From Adenanthera pavonina (lineage: Eukaryota; Streptophyta; Magnoliopsida; Fabales; Fabaceae), in contig JAIVEN010000016.1 in NCBI GenBank assembly GCA_026686845.1, forward strand, positions 1,009,501 to 1,073,500: a stretch of 64,000 nucleotides of DNA, in the 5' to 3' direction. Made by a program: the position numbers and the translations under genes. Positions 1-12,202 of the stretch are shown here, piece after piece. Under the pieces are notes generated by a model. It was not told where the DNA came from. It saw nothing but the letters and a program-made list of their open reading frames with translations, and made no database searches. The number at the start of each line of letters is the position of its first letter. Position 1 is the first letter of the stretch.

Positions 1-1308
1 AAATAGTAGATAAATAATTTTACATCCAATTTTTCTCACGCCACAGACGCACGATACCACTTAAGGTGTGTCTGTGTGTGAATGCTATCTATGCAAGGCC
101 CAGCTTAGTTAAGGAATATGCGGAAGCAATTTAACCTGAAAGTTGTAGGTCAAACAGAATATGATATCCTGCTGAAAGCATATCTTATAAAACTTTCCAT
201 ACATTTGCTCATATACCACAAACTCAAACCGAAAACCTAAACTTCTAACGTGATCTAATTTGGCCTCGGATAGAAGAACAAATTGCTGTTCAACCAGAAC
301 ATTAAGAAAGCTAACCAGCGATATCTGTGCTGAATAAGATGGAAACATCCATAACCGGGGAAGGGCAGGGAAATTTCACCTCGAATATAGCTGATAACCT
401 TCTTGAAAGTTTTGGGTTGTAATAGTTGAACCAAACTTCTGTCAACAGCTTATTCAGCCACTCACAGGGCTCCAATGGTGTAATGGGCTATATGTAAGGG
501 AAGTAGAAGTCATCTTCATATTAAAGCTCTTTGAAAATTTTCTTATTTAAAAAAAGAAAAAAAAGAAGAAGAAGAAGCTCTTGGGAAATTTAAAATGAAG
601 AAAAGAGAATGAGAAAGGTACCGGGGTATTCAGAACGACTCGCTTCCATTTATTATTCAAGTCCTCCACAAGTAGTTTGCATTGATGAATCCCATACTGC
701 AAACAAACGATCAGTATCCCATGTTAAGCACTTGTTTAAGACCTCCCCAGATGATAAATTAGAGAAATAATGTGTCATAGAAAACAAAATAAAGAGAAAC
801 AAGGCCCAAGGTCCATCCTTTCCCATGTGAACAAAGATTTATTAAGTAGATAGTAATTACTTAAGCTCCCTAAAATGAAAATAGATTCTATGTAATCATG
901 TAATCATGCAGTCAAGATTGACACAATAAAATGCAGTTGTAAATGGGGTCTATATCTTATATAATTGCTCTCTTCCAACATTTTCTCTCTATCTCTTTTC
1001 AAATGCACCACATGCAGTCAATTTTATGAGGTCAGAGGATTCGAACTTCCCTAAAACGCAGGCAATCTTTGAAACAGGGAAATAGAAAAGAGGGAGTGGA
1101 AGGAGAGAGACAAAACCTGTCTAGTCACCCATACAGCGAGTGCAAGCGGAATCCAATTGGCTAAAGAGAATAGCCACCTCTCAATTGCCCAAACAATCAA
1201 AATCAGAGGAATGAACAATAGGACCCGGGGCTTCTCCACCAGGATATGGTTCAAGAAGTCTACAGTCACCCTCTCAAGACTGAGAAGGAACGTTTTCTTT
1301 CTACTCAT
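1..1308 (-). CDS. SYTF: C2/SMP-domain membrane-contact-site protein (SYTF/NTMC2T3-like), 5' part only
   Basis: Only the start of this gene is in the window; the rest lies beyond the left edge. Three coding exons join in frame: 1308-1117 (64 codons, from the ATG), 696-622 (25 codons) and 487-380 (36 codons), each bounded by AG/GT. The first exon encodes a short basic N terminus followed by a strongly hydrophobic stretch at about residues 29-62, as expected for an endoplasmic reticulum anchor. The third encodes the motif TPLEPCEWLNKLLTEVW, typical of the beginning of the lipid-transfer SMP domain in plant synaptotagmin-like (NTMC2) proteins. Family knowledge predicts C2 domains further on, which cannot be checked here. 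The region at 1309 to about 1650 is the likely 5' UTR and promoter. The symbol rests on remembered similarity and on the neighbouring DUF639 gene. Tethering and lipid exchange between membranes is inferred from the family. Confidence 0.8.
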
Positions 1309-4300
1309 GATAGAAAACTACTCCGGAAACATCAAGGAAATAAAAGATCTATTTGTTTTCCTTATCATCTTTCTCTGGATTGTTCCCATTACCAGCATTT
1401 GCCATCCATGGATTTTACGATGATGCGGGGAGGGAGCGAACAAAACTCCTAATGAAAATTATTATGAGAAAATGGGATGCAAAGAGAAATTAGGATCAAT
1501 AAAATAGATATTTCTGGCCGACAAATCTTGGGAGGGTGAGCTAGAACCTAGAAGAAGCTGAGAAAACGAGGAAGAGCGAAGAAATCTATTGCATTTTGGG
1601 TTGAAGGAAGAAGGGGTGAGACGAAAACGGAAATTGTCAGCGATCAAGAACATTATAAAAATTTCGTTGCCACATCACGACAGGAATCCATGCGTTACAG
1701 TGTACAGACATCCCATCTCTCGATCATTGAGAAATGAGAAGGCAGCCCATTGAAAAGCGCTTCGAGTTCAGGTCCCACCTCCTCCGTAAGAAGTCGAGGG
1801 TCCTGATTACATGGCAGGCTACTTCTGTAGATTTGACGGCTATGATTGTGTTGATGTGAAGGAATGTAACATTACTTGGACCCGCATACCTGCAACTACC
1901 CTACACAAGGAATCTTGAACCTCAACTACTGTTGTCTAATCTGGCAAAAAAAAACCATAAAAAAGATCGTACACCAAAAAAAACCGTAAAAAAGATCAAA
2001 ATGTCTTAAAAAATATGACATATGAAGATCGGATGAAGAAAAAAAAATAACAAATGAAAATAAAATAAAAATATATATTAAAAAATCGGTGATCTTTACT
2101 TCTTTTTTTTTTAATTCTACTTCGGGTCCTATATAGGATCTTTTGTCCTGATCCTTAATATAAGACCCTTTATAATATATGAGGTAGTATTTATTATATA
2201 TTTCTAAAAAGCACTCATATTTAATGTATCCAAAGAGAAAGAGAAAGATTAAATAAGGGTAATTTTAAAAAAATGTTAAAATTTTTGGAGAAATCAAGAT
2301 AGTTAATTAGTTTTAATTCTAATTATTAATTTACATAATTCAATTAAAAAGATCTTATATTAAGAATAAGGAAAGATAATCTACTAAGCGGGCGTCTTTC
2401 CACATTCCAATTTTCTATACTAATATTTTTGCGGCGACTCATTTCTGTACTTGTATGACAACACACAGTTAGATATATAATATAATATAAATAGTTACAA
2501 ATGTTCTGGAAGGAAACATCAATATATAATTGTTTGAACTAATATGTTAGCTCAGCAATCTTAAAAGGCATGACACATTGGTTCTGAACGAATTTCAAAT
2601 TGATTTAATGATTGATTTTTTTTTGTTCAATTTCGGTTCACTTAATTGTGGTATTTTATATCAATAAAATATAAAATATTTTTAATTGTCAAACTAAATT
2701 AAATATTATAATATTTGTATTATGGAATTTCATAATTAGTAGTATTAATTTGAAGTTGGACGCAATTGGAATCCAAATTATTCAATAGTAAGATTTTTTT
2801 TAAATACAGAACTCCTTACATTTTAACTTATTAAATGTTAAAGCACATATTTACTAAGGTAGATAGAGCGACGTAGAGGTAAGGATTAAAAAGATTAATA
2901 ATCCACACTGGGAAAATAAAAAATAAAAAGAAAGAAAGAAAAAACTAAAGAAAATAACCATATGGTTGTAGTTCTTAATGCATGCATGTAATGTGAATAT
3001 ATAGGTGATTTGTTTGATTAGTGTTTGAAGTATGGAGAAGAAGAAGAAGAAAAAGTATGGATCACTTCAAAATTGAAATCCATCAAAGTGGGCTTTTAGA
3101 ATATGCCTCTTGAAGTGGATCATTACAGGTACAAGTGGGCCATTGATGACTGTATTGTATATTCAGGGCTCCGAGCCTGTTGGGTGCTCAATATGCCCAT
3201 TTTGGTTCGAATACTACTTGAGTAATTTAGATTTTAGAATCACCCCACTTTTTGTTGGAGGACTTACCTCAATTAGAGCCATCAAAACAGGCCAATCCTG
3301 ATAGATAGACTCAAAAAATTCAAAAAAATGAGTATGCTGAGACTTAATTTTTAGCATCAAAATACAATTCAGACTTTTTGAGCCTGACCCGTGGCGAGTC
3401 ACAAACTGGCTCGAAAACCAGAATTTTTTAAAAATTTTTTTGTTTAAATATTAAAAAATACATATTATTTTATTAATTAATAATATATAAATTATAAAAT
3501 TTAAATATTATATTAGTTTTTTATCAGTTATGATAATAATTAGTTGTATTTATTTAAATAATTATATAATTTTTTAAAAAAAATAACAAATTTTTAAAAA
3601 ATAAAAAAAGTCCACAAGTCGCCCCATAGGCCCAATTCCGCAAGCTCAGGTTTACATTTTCAAGCTCGTATATCAAATTAACCTTTTAGGCTCGGTCGAG
3701 GTGAGATGGCCCAAATGAGCTGGTCCTAAAAGACCGATTGGACACCTCTAACCTCAACAATGTCTTGACTTAGTTTAGTTGATTTACTCCTTAGGAATTA
3801 ATGTTTTGATTGTTTTCTGTCACGCTTGCAGGCCCATCTATAAAAAAAAAAACAAAGAGTCACCCCAATTTAATTTAATTATACATTGTTTTCTTTCTTT
3901 CAAAGCTGAACTCCTCTGGGTCAAGGCTCTGAAACCTAGGTATGGATGATGGGATCTTTTGCACTTCATGGAGCAAAGACAATTTTGAGACTTTTTTTTC
4001 CCATTTATAGTACACTGTAAGGAAAAACTACTGAAAATTAAAAATATATATGTATATATTTTATTTGGTCAGTGAATATCTTATACCTACCCATTGGGTT
4101 AGACATATTTTTTAGGTCTCTTACCCAACATTGGTTAGACACTATTGATTATTTAAAGGATTATTCATAAAGAGACAATGCCATGTCAAATTCAAAGAAA
4201 CATAGACATAAGTATGCACACTAGCATAAATTAACAATATATATATTTATAAACATGATATGAGAATTCAATATCTATAGATGCTAGCTGAGTCTCCTAG

Positions 4301-5599
4301 ATTTCCATCACAAAATGGAATGTCTTTTATATTCTCACCAGAATGATTAAAACTTGACTAATTTGTATTTGACAAATTAATGAGGCTATAGATATATGCT
4401 GCTGCATGTTTAATCACTTAATGAAAAGTTAAAAATTAATTCATATATATAACACCAAGACATTCAACTAGAGCTGATTGCTCATCTCATAATATTTATA
4501 AACATGTATAGTTTTATGACTACATATGCATATACACATCGCTTCATTTGGATATGAATATATATGTAATGTTAATACATGCATCTAAATATATATACAC
4601 TTTAACAACAATGTTGTTCCATTCCCGTGTGCCGCGTGCGTGAATATATATTTATATATCGTCTGATAATTAACCCAATTTAAATCACGTACAAATTCAG
4701 AATTTAAGTCTTTTTTTTCTTATTCTAGGTTAATTACAACTATCTCTTGGCTTAATCTCCTTCAAAATATTAAGAATAAAGGGTACAAAACTCTTCCAAA
4801 CAGCTAAATTCACTCCATAAACCAAGAATTAGGAATTGAATTAATCCTAATCATTTATTTAAGGGGCAAAATTTCTTATTATTCATCTCAACTTGAGTTG
4901 GTTAAGCTTTTCTTTATTAATGAGATGTACGAAATTAAGAGTTGAATGAAGTGGGCTTAGATTCAAAATAAAGGCCCGGTCAATCATTGTTAGAAAACAA
5001 ATTAATACAAGAATATATTTAAGTTCCATTATATATTTATAAAAAAAAACTTGTTTAGAATTATTAGTGTTTCAACCTGAATTCATCTTTGGTGGGGAGG
5101 TCTTTCTTTTATATAGTTATATGGTATTTAATATTATCAAATTATATTCGAGTATTGTCGAATTTAAGTAATGGCTAACGCGGCTTTTTCTTTAATCATC
5201 TTGGGAGCCTTTTTTTTTTTTTAGATTTAAAAAGTTAAAATCTTACTTTATTTGTTAATTAAATTATATATTTTGATGATATTTTCATATTTTTTAATAT
5301 ATTATTTCTTTTCAAAAATTAGGGAAAATAGAATAGACCCAACATTTGCTTGGAGCTTAGGATCAACAGAACTGGTCATATATTGTGAGGAGACTCCCTC
5401 TCCCTCTCCCTCTATGTATATATATACATGTATATATATTTGTAGTGTGAAAATGGGTCGAAGCGAAAACAAAACTGGTACTCCGTTGGTAATCTAATCA
5501 TGGGACGGTATCATGAGTAATAAGCAGTTCTAGTTGCAGTTGCGGTTGCACCCCAATGATTCATTGGATGATCCTTTGAGAATTAAAAAGGATTCCCAT
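1309..5599. other. Intergenic, AT-rich, with one degenerate repeat
   Basis: No convincing gene. The first 350 bases are probably the promoter and leader of the SYTF-like gene. From about 3178 to 3751 there is a GC-richer block with GGGCC/GGCCC words, ending in a sequence like GGACACCTCTA, which resembles the decayed ends of small plant DNA transposons; no clear target-site duplication is visible. The rest is A/T-rich with short microsatellites, for example (TA)n near 5416-5440 and GAA runs near 565 and 3035. Confidence 0.5.
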
Positions 5600-5997
5600 A
5601 TGATGAAGAAACGACCGTCCGTCATCCAAGCACCGTCGTGAAGAGGCCCAGCAACGGAAAAAGCGGTGTCCGGTGATTATTTACACAAATGCTCCCTCAG
5701 CTATTCAAACTAACCCTTCAGATTTCATGGCTTTGGTACAGAAGCTTACTGGTTTTTCTCCACCCAAACCTCAACGCCACCATCAGAGGTATGTGGCCGT
5801 CGGCATGGGCCTGGAGAATTATGAAGACAGACACACATGTACAAGGACATGCCTTGGTGACAACTTGTCACCGTAGCTCATGCTTCGGGTCCACACCTCC
5901 GACGGTGAACCACCCTTACCTGGCAGACGACGTCTTCATGGGCTTCAATCCCATTTCCATGTTGTTCAACCAAACCGTTGATTCCTTCTTCCCGTGA
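5600..5997 (+). pseudogene. VQ-motif protein gene, broken by two frame changes
   Basis: The middle frame (about 5640-5873) encodes a clear VQ motif: IIYTNAPSAIQTNP followed by FMALVQKLTG, the FxxxVQxLTG signature of plant VQ proteins, which bind WRKY transcription factors. The motif frame has no ATG: it is closed upstream by TGA at about 5605. The only good start, ATG ATG AAG AAA at 5600, is in another frame. The two are separated by CCGTCCGT at 5615-5622; removing one CCGT would join MMKKRP to SSKHRREE. A second shift lies between about 5815 and 5875: the VQ frame stops at a TAG near 5874, while the adjacent frame continues with a tail containing STPPTVNHPYL and ends at TGA 5995-5997. The gene is intronless, like many VQ genes. 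VQ8 is the closest family member I recall. A sequencing error could mimic one lesion, but two make a pseudogene more likely. Confidence 0.75.
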
Positions 5998-7186
5998 GTG
6001 AGTGAGTATATTCTGTTCCATCGTCTACCTATAGAATTGAATACCTTTATATTTGGTATCTACTGAGCGCAAAATTTCCAGTCATGTTATTTTATATATG
6101 ATTATTCACAATTCAGATTAATAAAGAAAGGCTTACACTTTCTTTTGTCAATTAGCTTCAGAACTATATGAGATTGATCGCCTTTTCTAGGCACAGATCG
6201 CTGTGCTCAAGGTTTCATGTGTGTTTTGTGAACTAAAGGCTCCATTGGTATAAGGTGTAAATGAAAATGAGAGGAGGAATATATGAAAATGCTATCCTAT
6301 ATATAAAAAGCTTTATTTTTAATAAAATCATTTTGATATCTACCAAATATAATTTTTATACTTTTCCTCTTTGTTTAATCATAGGATAAGGATTCATAGA
6401 ATTTGATTTGTGAGGACTATTTGATGATGTACTAGATTTTGCATATTTTTTATGACCAGGCCTTTTTGTTAATAAAACTAGACAGGATTCCCCACGTGAT
6501 AAATGGGACAAACCTTTGTAATTTATGAATAATGTCATTTGTCATATACTTCCTCTAGCTAGCTCTTTTAAAATTTGTTACAATATTTATTATTTTAAAA
6601 TTCTAATAAAGTAGTAGTTACTTATTTTACTTTTTTTTCATCAACAACAAATGAATTATTTAAGAGAATATTTAAATTAAGATTATTTTGATAAAATATT
6701 ATTAAATTTTATAATATTTTAGATTATTTTCTTGATCTATGTGAAAAATCCTAAAACAACCATTTTTACAAATTAAATGAAGTATTTTTTGTTTTATGTT
6801 GATTATAATATGTGAACTAAATTTATAGAATATTCATAATCAATATATTAATATATATATATATATATTAAAACTTATATGAGTTCGCACTATTCAATAG
6901 CTATAAATAGTGTAATTTATTTCAAATTCTTTGTAAGTTGTAACACAATAAGCCCGCCTACTTCTAATAATAATAACATAGTAGATAGTACCATATACCA
7001 AATGAATATTTTGTTTTTTATGACTGGTTTCACTTTTGCCGCTACCTTTTTTATAATTAAATTCTGAGGAAGACATTTTTTTGACTGAAGATTTTTAGTT
7101 TCAATATAGGAGGAGTATGGAGGAACACTACACAACCATATATACAGAATTTTTAAGAATGAATTTCATTTACGTTTACATGGACA
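5998..7186. other. Intergenic, AT-rich
   Basis: This holds the 3' flank of the VQ pseudogene and the 3' flank of the DUF639 gene, which is on the opposite strand. A (TA)n run lies near 6850-6868. No gene, RNA or element with recognisable ends was seen. Confidence 0.5.
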
Positions 7187-10100
7187 CTACTTTCTCTTCT
7201 TGTCGTCTTTATCTCTTTCAAGCACAAAAGGAGCCGCAGGCACACTGAACCACCATTCCCTGAGTCTCCTGGACAATCTCTCGGTGCTCGCCTTTCTTGG
7301 AGGTGAATACCTTGTGAACATCTCCAAAAACAACATTAGAACCATGTATTTACTGGGTAACACAGCCAAAACCATGGCCACTGCTACAAGAGCAAGTGCA
7401 AGCTTCTCCGTCGCCTGATTATCATATCAAATAAAATAAAGGGACCATGTATTACAATTCACATTTACCAAAACTCCCAGAAATGTCATTTGCCAACAAG
7501 AGGGTATGGTATTAACCTGCGGGAAAATGGAGAGAAGCAAGCCACGTAACTTGAGCAAGATGATGTTACCATCCTGTATGAACTGTTCTCCATGAGCGAT
7601 GGCATTCTGAACAGCCAGAAGCTGCTCCATTGTATTCATTGGTGGAGGAGCTATTACTTTAACTTCTTCCACGGGCCTGCCTTGGCCAAAATATCGTGTT
7701 ATCATCATAAAAGCTGAAAGGAACAGGAGCATCAGTGCCATTGCATGCCCAAGCCATCCCCTGCGATTCAGGCCATCTAATATTTATTATCAAATGAAGC
7801 AAAGCCAATAATTTATTATCATCACTTCTTCATGACAATCCTCCTCTCAACTTCGTCAGTTTTATGGGCACCCAAACAATTTAGTTCCTGCTGAGAATAC
7901 AGTCCAATCATAATAATCATATCCTTAAAAACAAGCTAGCTCTGAACCTAGTCATACATATATACAATAACCCACACCCACTTGCTTAATGATTGACGAA
8001 GTCCAAACTCGTGTCTTGCACTCCAATTGCAAAAAACACTTTCAAGGACAAGAGGTAGGAATTCAAAGAGCAGAGATGGTTTAAAGGAAATGTGTCCTCA
8101 GGTAACATAATAAGCTGCAAGGTTAATTTATTAGATAATTTAAATTGATTAACAATAGACTAAAGTTTTCTAATCTAAACAATTGGATTGAAAATATGCC
8201 TCAATACGAGGCCAACATTTAATCACTGAACCTTTAGCAGCATTCCGGATAAACAACCTCAGACACCACATGCTTATTACAATAGCACCCACAGCTCAGA
8301 TTATATAGACTTCAATTTAGATATGTCAACCAGAAAAATTAAAGGTATACTCCCTCGAAATTATTTTCCCAATTTCTGCAATATATCTGCAAATTTCAAT
8401 TAAAAAATTAAAAATGCAAAAACTCTCTCCCACGTCTTAGAAGATAATAGGTAAGCAGCAAAGTAATCACTCTGGAAGTTTTACCTGCAGATGATATAAA
8501 TGAAGACCACACAGAATCCCAGGGACTTCCATGGATCATCCCAATATGCTAAAGATTTAAGAGACTTCCCAAGTTCATTAATGGGAAAAAGCAATTCCTG
8601 CAAGTAATCGTAGGGGTGAACAATAATTAGCAGTGTCAAAAAAGATAATTTCAGGGAACTGTGCCCTAATCTTGAATTCACTCGTCAATATCAAAAAGTC
8701 AGTTCCAAATTGATACCCATCATATAGTTTTCCTTCATTCTATCAAAAAAGTGTTGTTTATAAAAGGATAGACAAGGTGTGTATCCTCTGAAATGCACAA
8801 ATACAACACCCATTTAAAATGTCAAAGATAAATGATACCTTCATGACAGCCAAATTAGCATCAATACCATCAACTTTAACTCCATCAACTGTTGCCTTTG
8901 CAGATTCTACCTTCTTGTAGTTGTTCTTGGATTCTTTAACTACTCTTTCCAATAAAGTCATTTCTCCAACAGATATCTCGCCCACAGCAAGCCTGCTTTC
9001 ATTGGAGGTGTCTGTACTTGTACCAAAAACAAATCCCAAGGCAGGGACCATGTCTAAGGCTGAGATAGAATACATTCCACTTCCAGCCCTAGAATCATTG
9101 CGGCAATCTAAATCCCTTAAGTTTGACATATTTGCTAGCGATTCTAGTATCAGGTCTCCACCAGGAAGTTGATCGCAAAGATTAAATGTCAGAAGAGCCT
9201 TGAACTGTTTAGGGATAGCAGAACTAATATCTTGGATGGCTTGTAAACGCAAAACGCCCAACACAGCCTTCAAGAGTACTTCATCCCGAGCAACTCCTTT
9301 AATTTTATACTTGTTTATAAATTTATGAACAAACAGAATCTCTTGTATGATAGCTAGCCAATAATCACGACGAGCATGACCTTTAAACTCTGGAAATTCC
9401 ATAACAACTGGTTCTGATCTACAAGAGACATTTTTGGATGTTAATAGCAAGTTAGTACCTCAACAATTAACAGAGAGATGAAAACACAAATGTCCTGATG
9501 CTGATTAAACAATAACATATGACGTATTAGCTCTAGGAATAATTGTACTTTTACTTACAAGGATGCTGAGTTATAGAAGACTGCCTTGTCAAAAAGTCGA
9601 GTACCCAATGGTCCAGTCATCTCAGGTTTAACAACCTGCTTCAGATCATCCGCTAAATCATATTTCTTTGGCTTGTCATGCTTTACAACACGAAGTGCTT
9701 CAAAATAAAGTGCATGGTCTGTCAAGATTAACCGGCCTGCATGGATGTGAAGAAAAATTCACCACAACCTTAACAATAGCACCCATGCTTCTAATTCATC
9801 TACACGTGTATATATTATGAGTCTAGGAAAGCATATGCATAAGAAATATGGTATCAAAAACTATTTGTCAAAGCAACTCACCAGGCCATGCAGATAATCC
9901 TACATGTTCAAGGACTGGTTGTGTGGTGACTGTTCCATCAACCTCCAGAATCTTCTCACCTCTAGATGATCGAAACGAAGAGAGGAGAGATGAGTCTGAA
10001 TTGCTCCTCATTTTTCTTATTGCTCTGTAAAGGTAATACCCTTATTAAAAGAATTCCAAAATGTAGAAAAAAGAGAAAAAGATGAATCCTCAAACATATG

Positions 10101-12202
10101 GAAATGACACAGAATGTTGCCTGCGTAAAAGAAACACAAAAGTCAAAGGAAGAAGAGGCAACAGGGGACAAGTTGTAACCTTTCTAGACCACTAAGGTAC
10201 TTGTCATAGACAGAGAACTGAAGGCATCCACCTGTTGATACACTCAGCACCTCAAAAATATTTTCACTTATGATGACATTAGCAATGATTGGAACTGCAG
10301 GAGCTATTCGACAGAAAGCTTCTAAACTAACTGATACTTCCTCATCCACCTTCAAGAAAATTTAAGGCCCATCATTACTAAGAAGGACCCGAGCATTATA
10401 GACACCACAAAAAGCTAGCATATATGTTATACATGGTTATACAAATTAGGAAGACATGTTTTAATATAAACTATATTTTTTTGACAAATGGCCTAAACCT
10501 ATGAAGCTCATATATGGTGTATCATATTTTGGACAATACGATACAGAAATATGATAATTTTTGTATAAACTAGAATATGGGCATGCCTAGTTACTGACAA
10601 TAAAATATCACAATTCTATTTATACATATAAAATTTAATAAATAACATGACTTCTAACACTAGAAAATACATATAGCACACAGATATCACTAAAATACAT
10701 AAATTCAAATTTTGTTGACATAGTTGAGTTTTTTTAGTGTACTGCATTTTGTTAAATTTAATGCATTCTAATATTATTTAGAACATTTGCACATGTTTTA
10801 TTCAATTTAATTTTTATAATAGTTTCAATGTGTTTTACGGTGTTTTGAAACAAATTAAAGCAGGCTAGAAACATTTCTATTCATTTTTAACCTTCGGCAT
10901 TAACAAAAAATTTGGCCAAAATATTTTTTCAGAATAAAATAGGGAAGCAGAGACTAGTGTACAGTACAACAAGCCAATACAAATACAGAAGCAAAAAATT
11001 ATGGTGTTTTTTAGGCAAAAATAACCAAAATCATGTTCAGATAACAGCAAAGAATAATGTTCTTGTATGATTAACATTTAACAATATACATGAACAGTAA
11101 TAATTAGCATTGACGCATATGAATAGGCATCAGATAAGACCAGATTCTACATGCAGTTCCAAAACTTCTTTCTAGCTCTCAGTGATTATATTTGCAAGAC
11201 TCCCAAAAAAATCACACTTTGTTTAGTTGTTCTTAAGAAAGCATACATTAAGTAAAGGTTGGCTGGAAGCATCTGGGGTATCCCAGGCTAGCATCATGTC
11301 ATATGTCAAGCGTCTGAACATTTTATCAGACAGATGACCAGTCACTTGTGTTGACAGAGCAAGTGCCCTAAAACAGCAATATTCCAGAAAGTTTCTTGCA
11401 TATCGTGATGGTTGCTTTATGGAGTCAGAAGCCTCTTGATTGAAGCCCTCCTGAAGCTCGCTTGAAGAGATTCCAAGGATTCTGCATTGTTTGTTTTAGA
11501 TTACAGTTGAATCCCAGTCATAATCACTGGCCATGGTGTCAAAGAAACAAATATGTAGAATGATAGATTACCTAATGGCTTATATTTGAACTCAATCTGA
11601 AAATTTTTGAAGTATGATTACTTTTAATGAAGCTTGATTTATAGCTTTGGCATCTCTAAATCTCGCTGTATCATCTTTAAGTTTTTTTTTTTTTTCAAGT
11701 TTTCTTCAATTCTAGCATCAGATGTTCCTCCAACCGTGGTTATTGGGGGCAGCTCAGTGAAAGCACATTGATACAACTCTGAAAATTAACTCACACACAA
11801 CAGCACATTCTGTGTATTAAAAAAGGAGAGAATCTCTGCACAAAGTGTTTTTCATTCAAATTTGTCCACATACCTTATCACATCTACTATTTATACAACA
11901 CTATCATTATTAAATTAGTAACTGAAAACTGATTCTAATTACTCATAACCATCTAATCCCTTGATAGGTATCAACAAGTACATGAGATAAGATGCCCAGA
12001 AGTGCACTTACTTTGAGCATCTACGAACAACTATGTTAGCAATTGGAGAGAGCTCCTGTATCCAATTCCTCCCAGCAGATGGTGAATCCCTCATCTCCTC
12101 AAATTCTTCATCAAAGTAACTCCTCTTGCCAAGCAACCATTTAAATGATCCTTCTCTTACCAGACCTTCAAGCAAGTTTCTAGTTTTGCTTGCAACAGCC
12201 AT
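7187..12202 (-). CDS. DUF639 family protein, complete, nine coding exons
   Basis: Nine exons join in frame to 693 aa: 12202-12012, 11481-11247, 10349-10180, 10024-9882, 9736-9559, 9418-8839, 8597-8485, 7760-7517 and 7414-7187. The N terminus has TRNLLEGLVREGSFKWLLG and the body has SAWPGRLILTDHALYFEA (near residue 245), both hallmarks of the plant DUF639 family. The C terminus has two hydrophobic regions (about 525-560 and 620-655), so it is probably membrane-anchored there, and ends in a basic KDDKKRK tail. The molecular function is not known; older annotations call it a chromosome-partitioning protein on weak grounds. The ATG at 12202 gives the usual family start; an in-frame ATG at 12286 would add 28 residues starting MDQS. 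The 5' UTR and any leader introns probably reach about 13000. In Arabidopsis, from memory, a DUF639 gene lies beside an SYTF gene and another beside an RPS7 gene, matching this window. Confidence 0.9.

Noticed and set aside
1021..1060. tRNA-like phrase (AGTTCGAATCCTCTGACC on the minus strand)
   Set aside because: It resembles a T-arm, but the stem does not pair well and no anticodon or acceptor arm was found around it; it lies in intron 1 of the SYTF-like gene.
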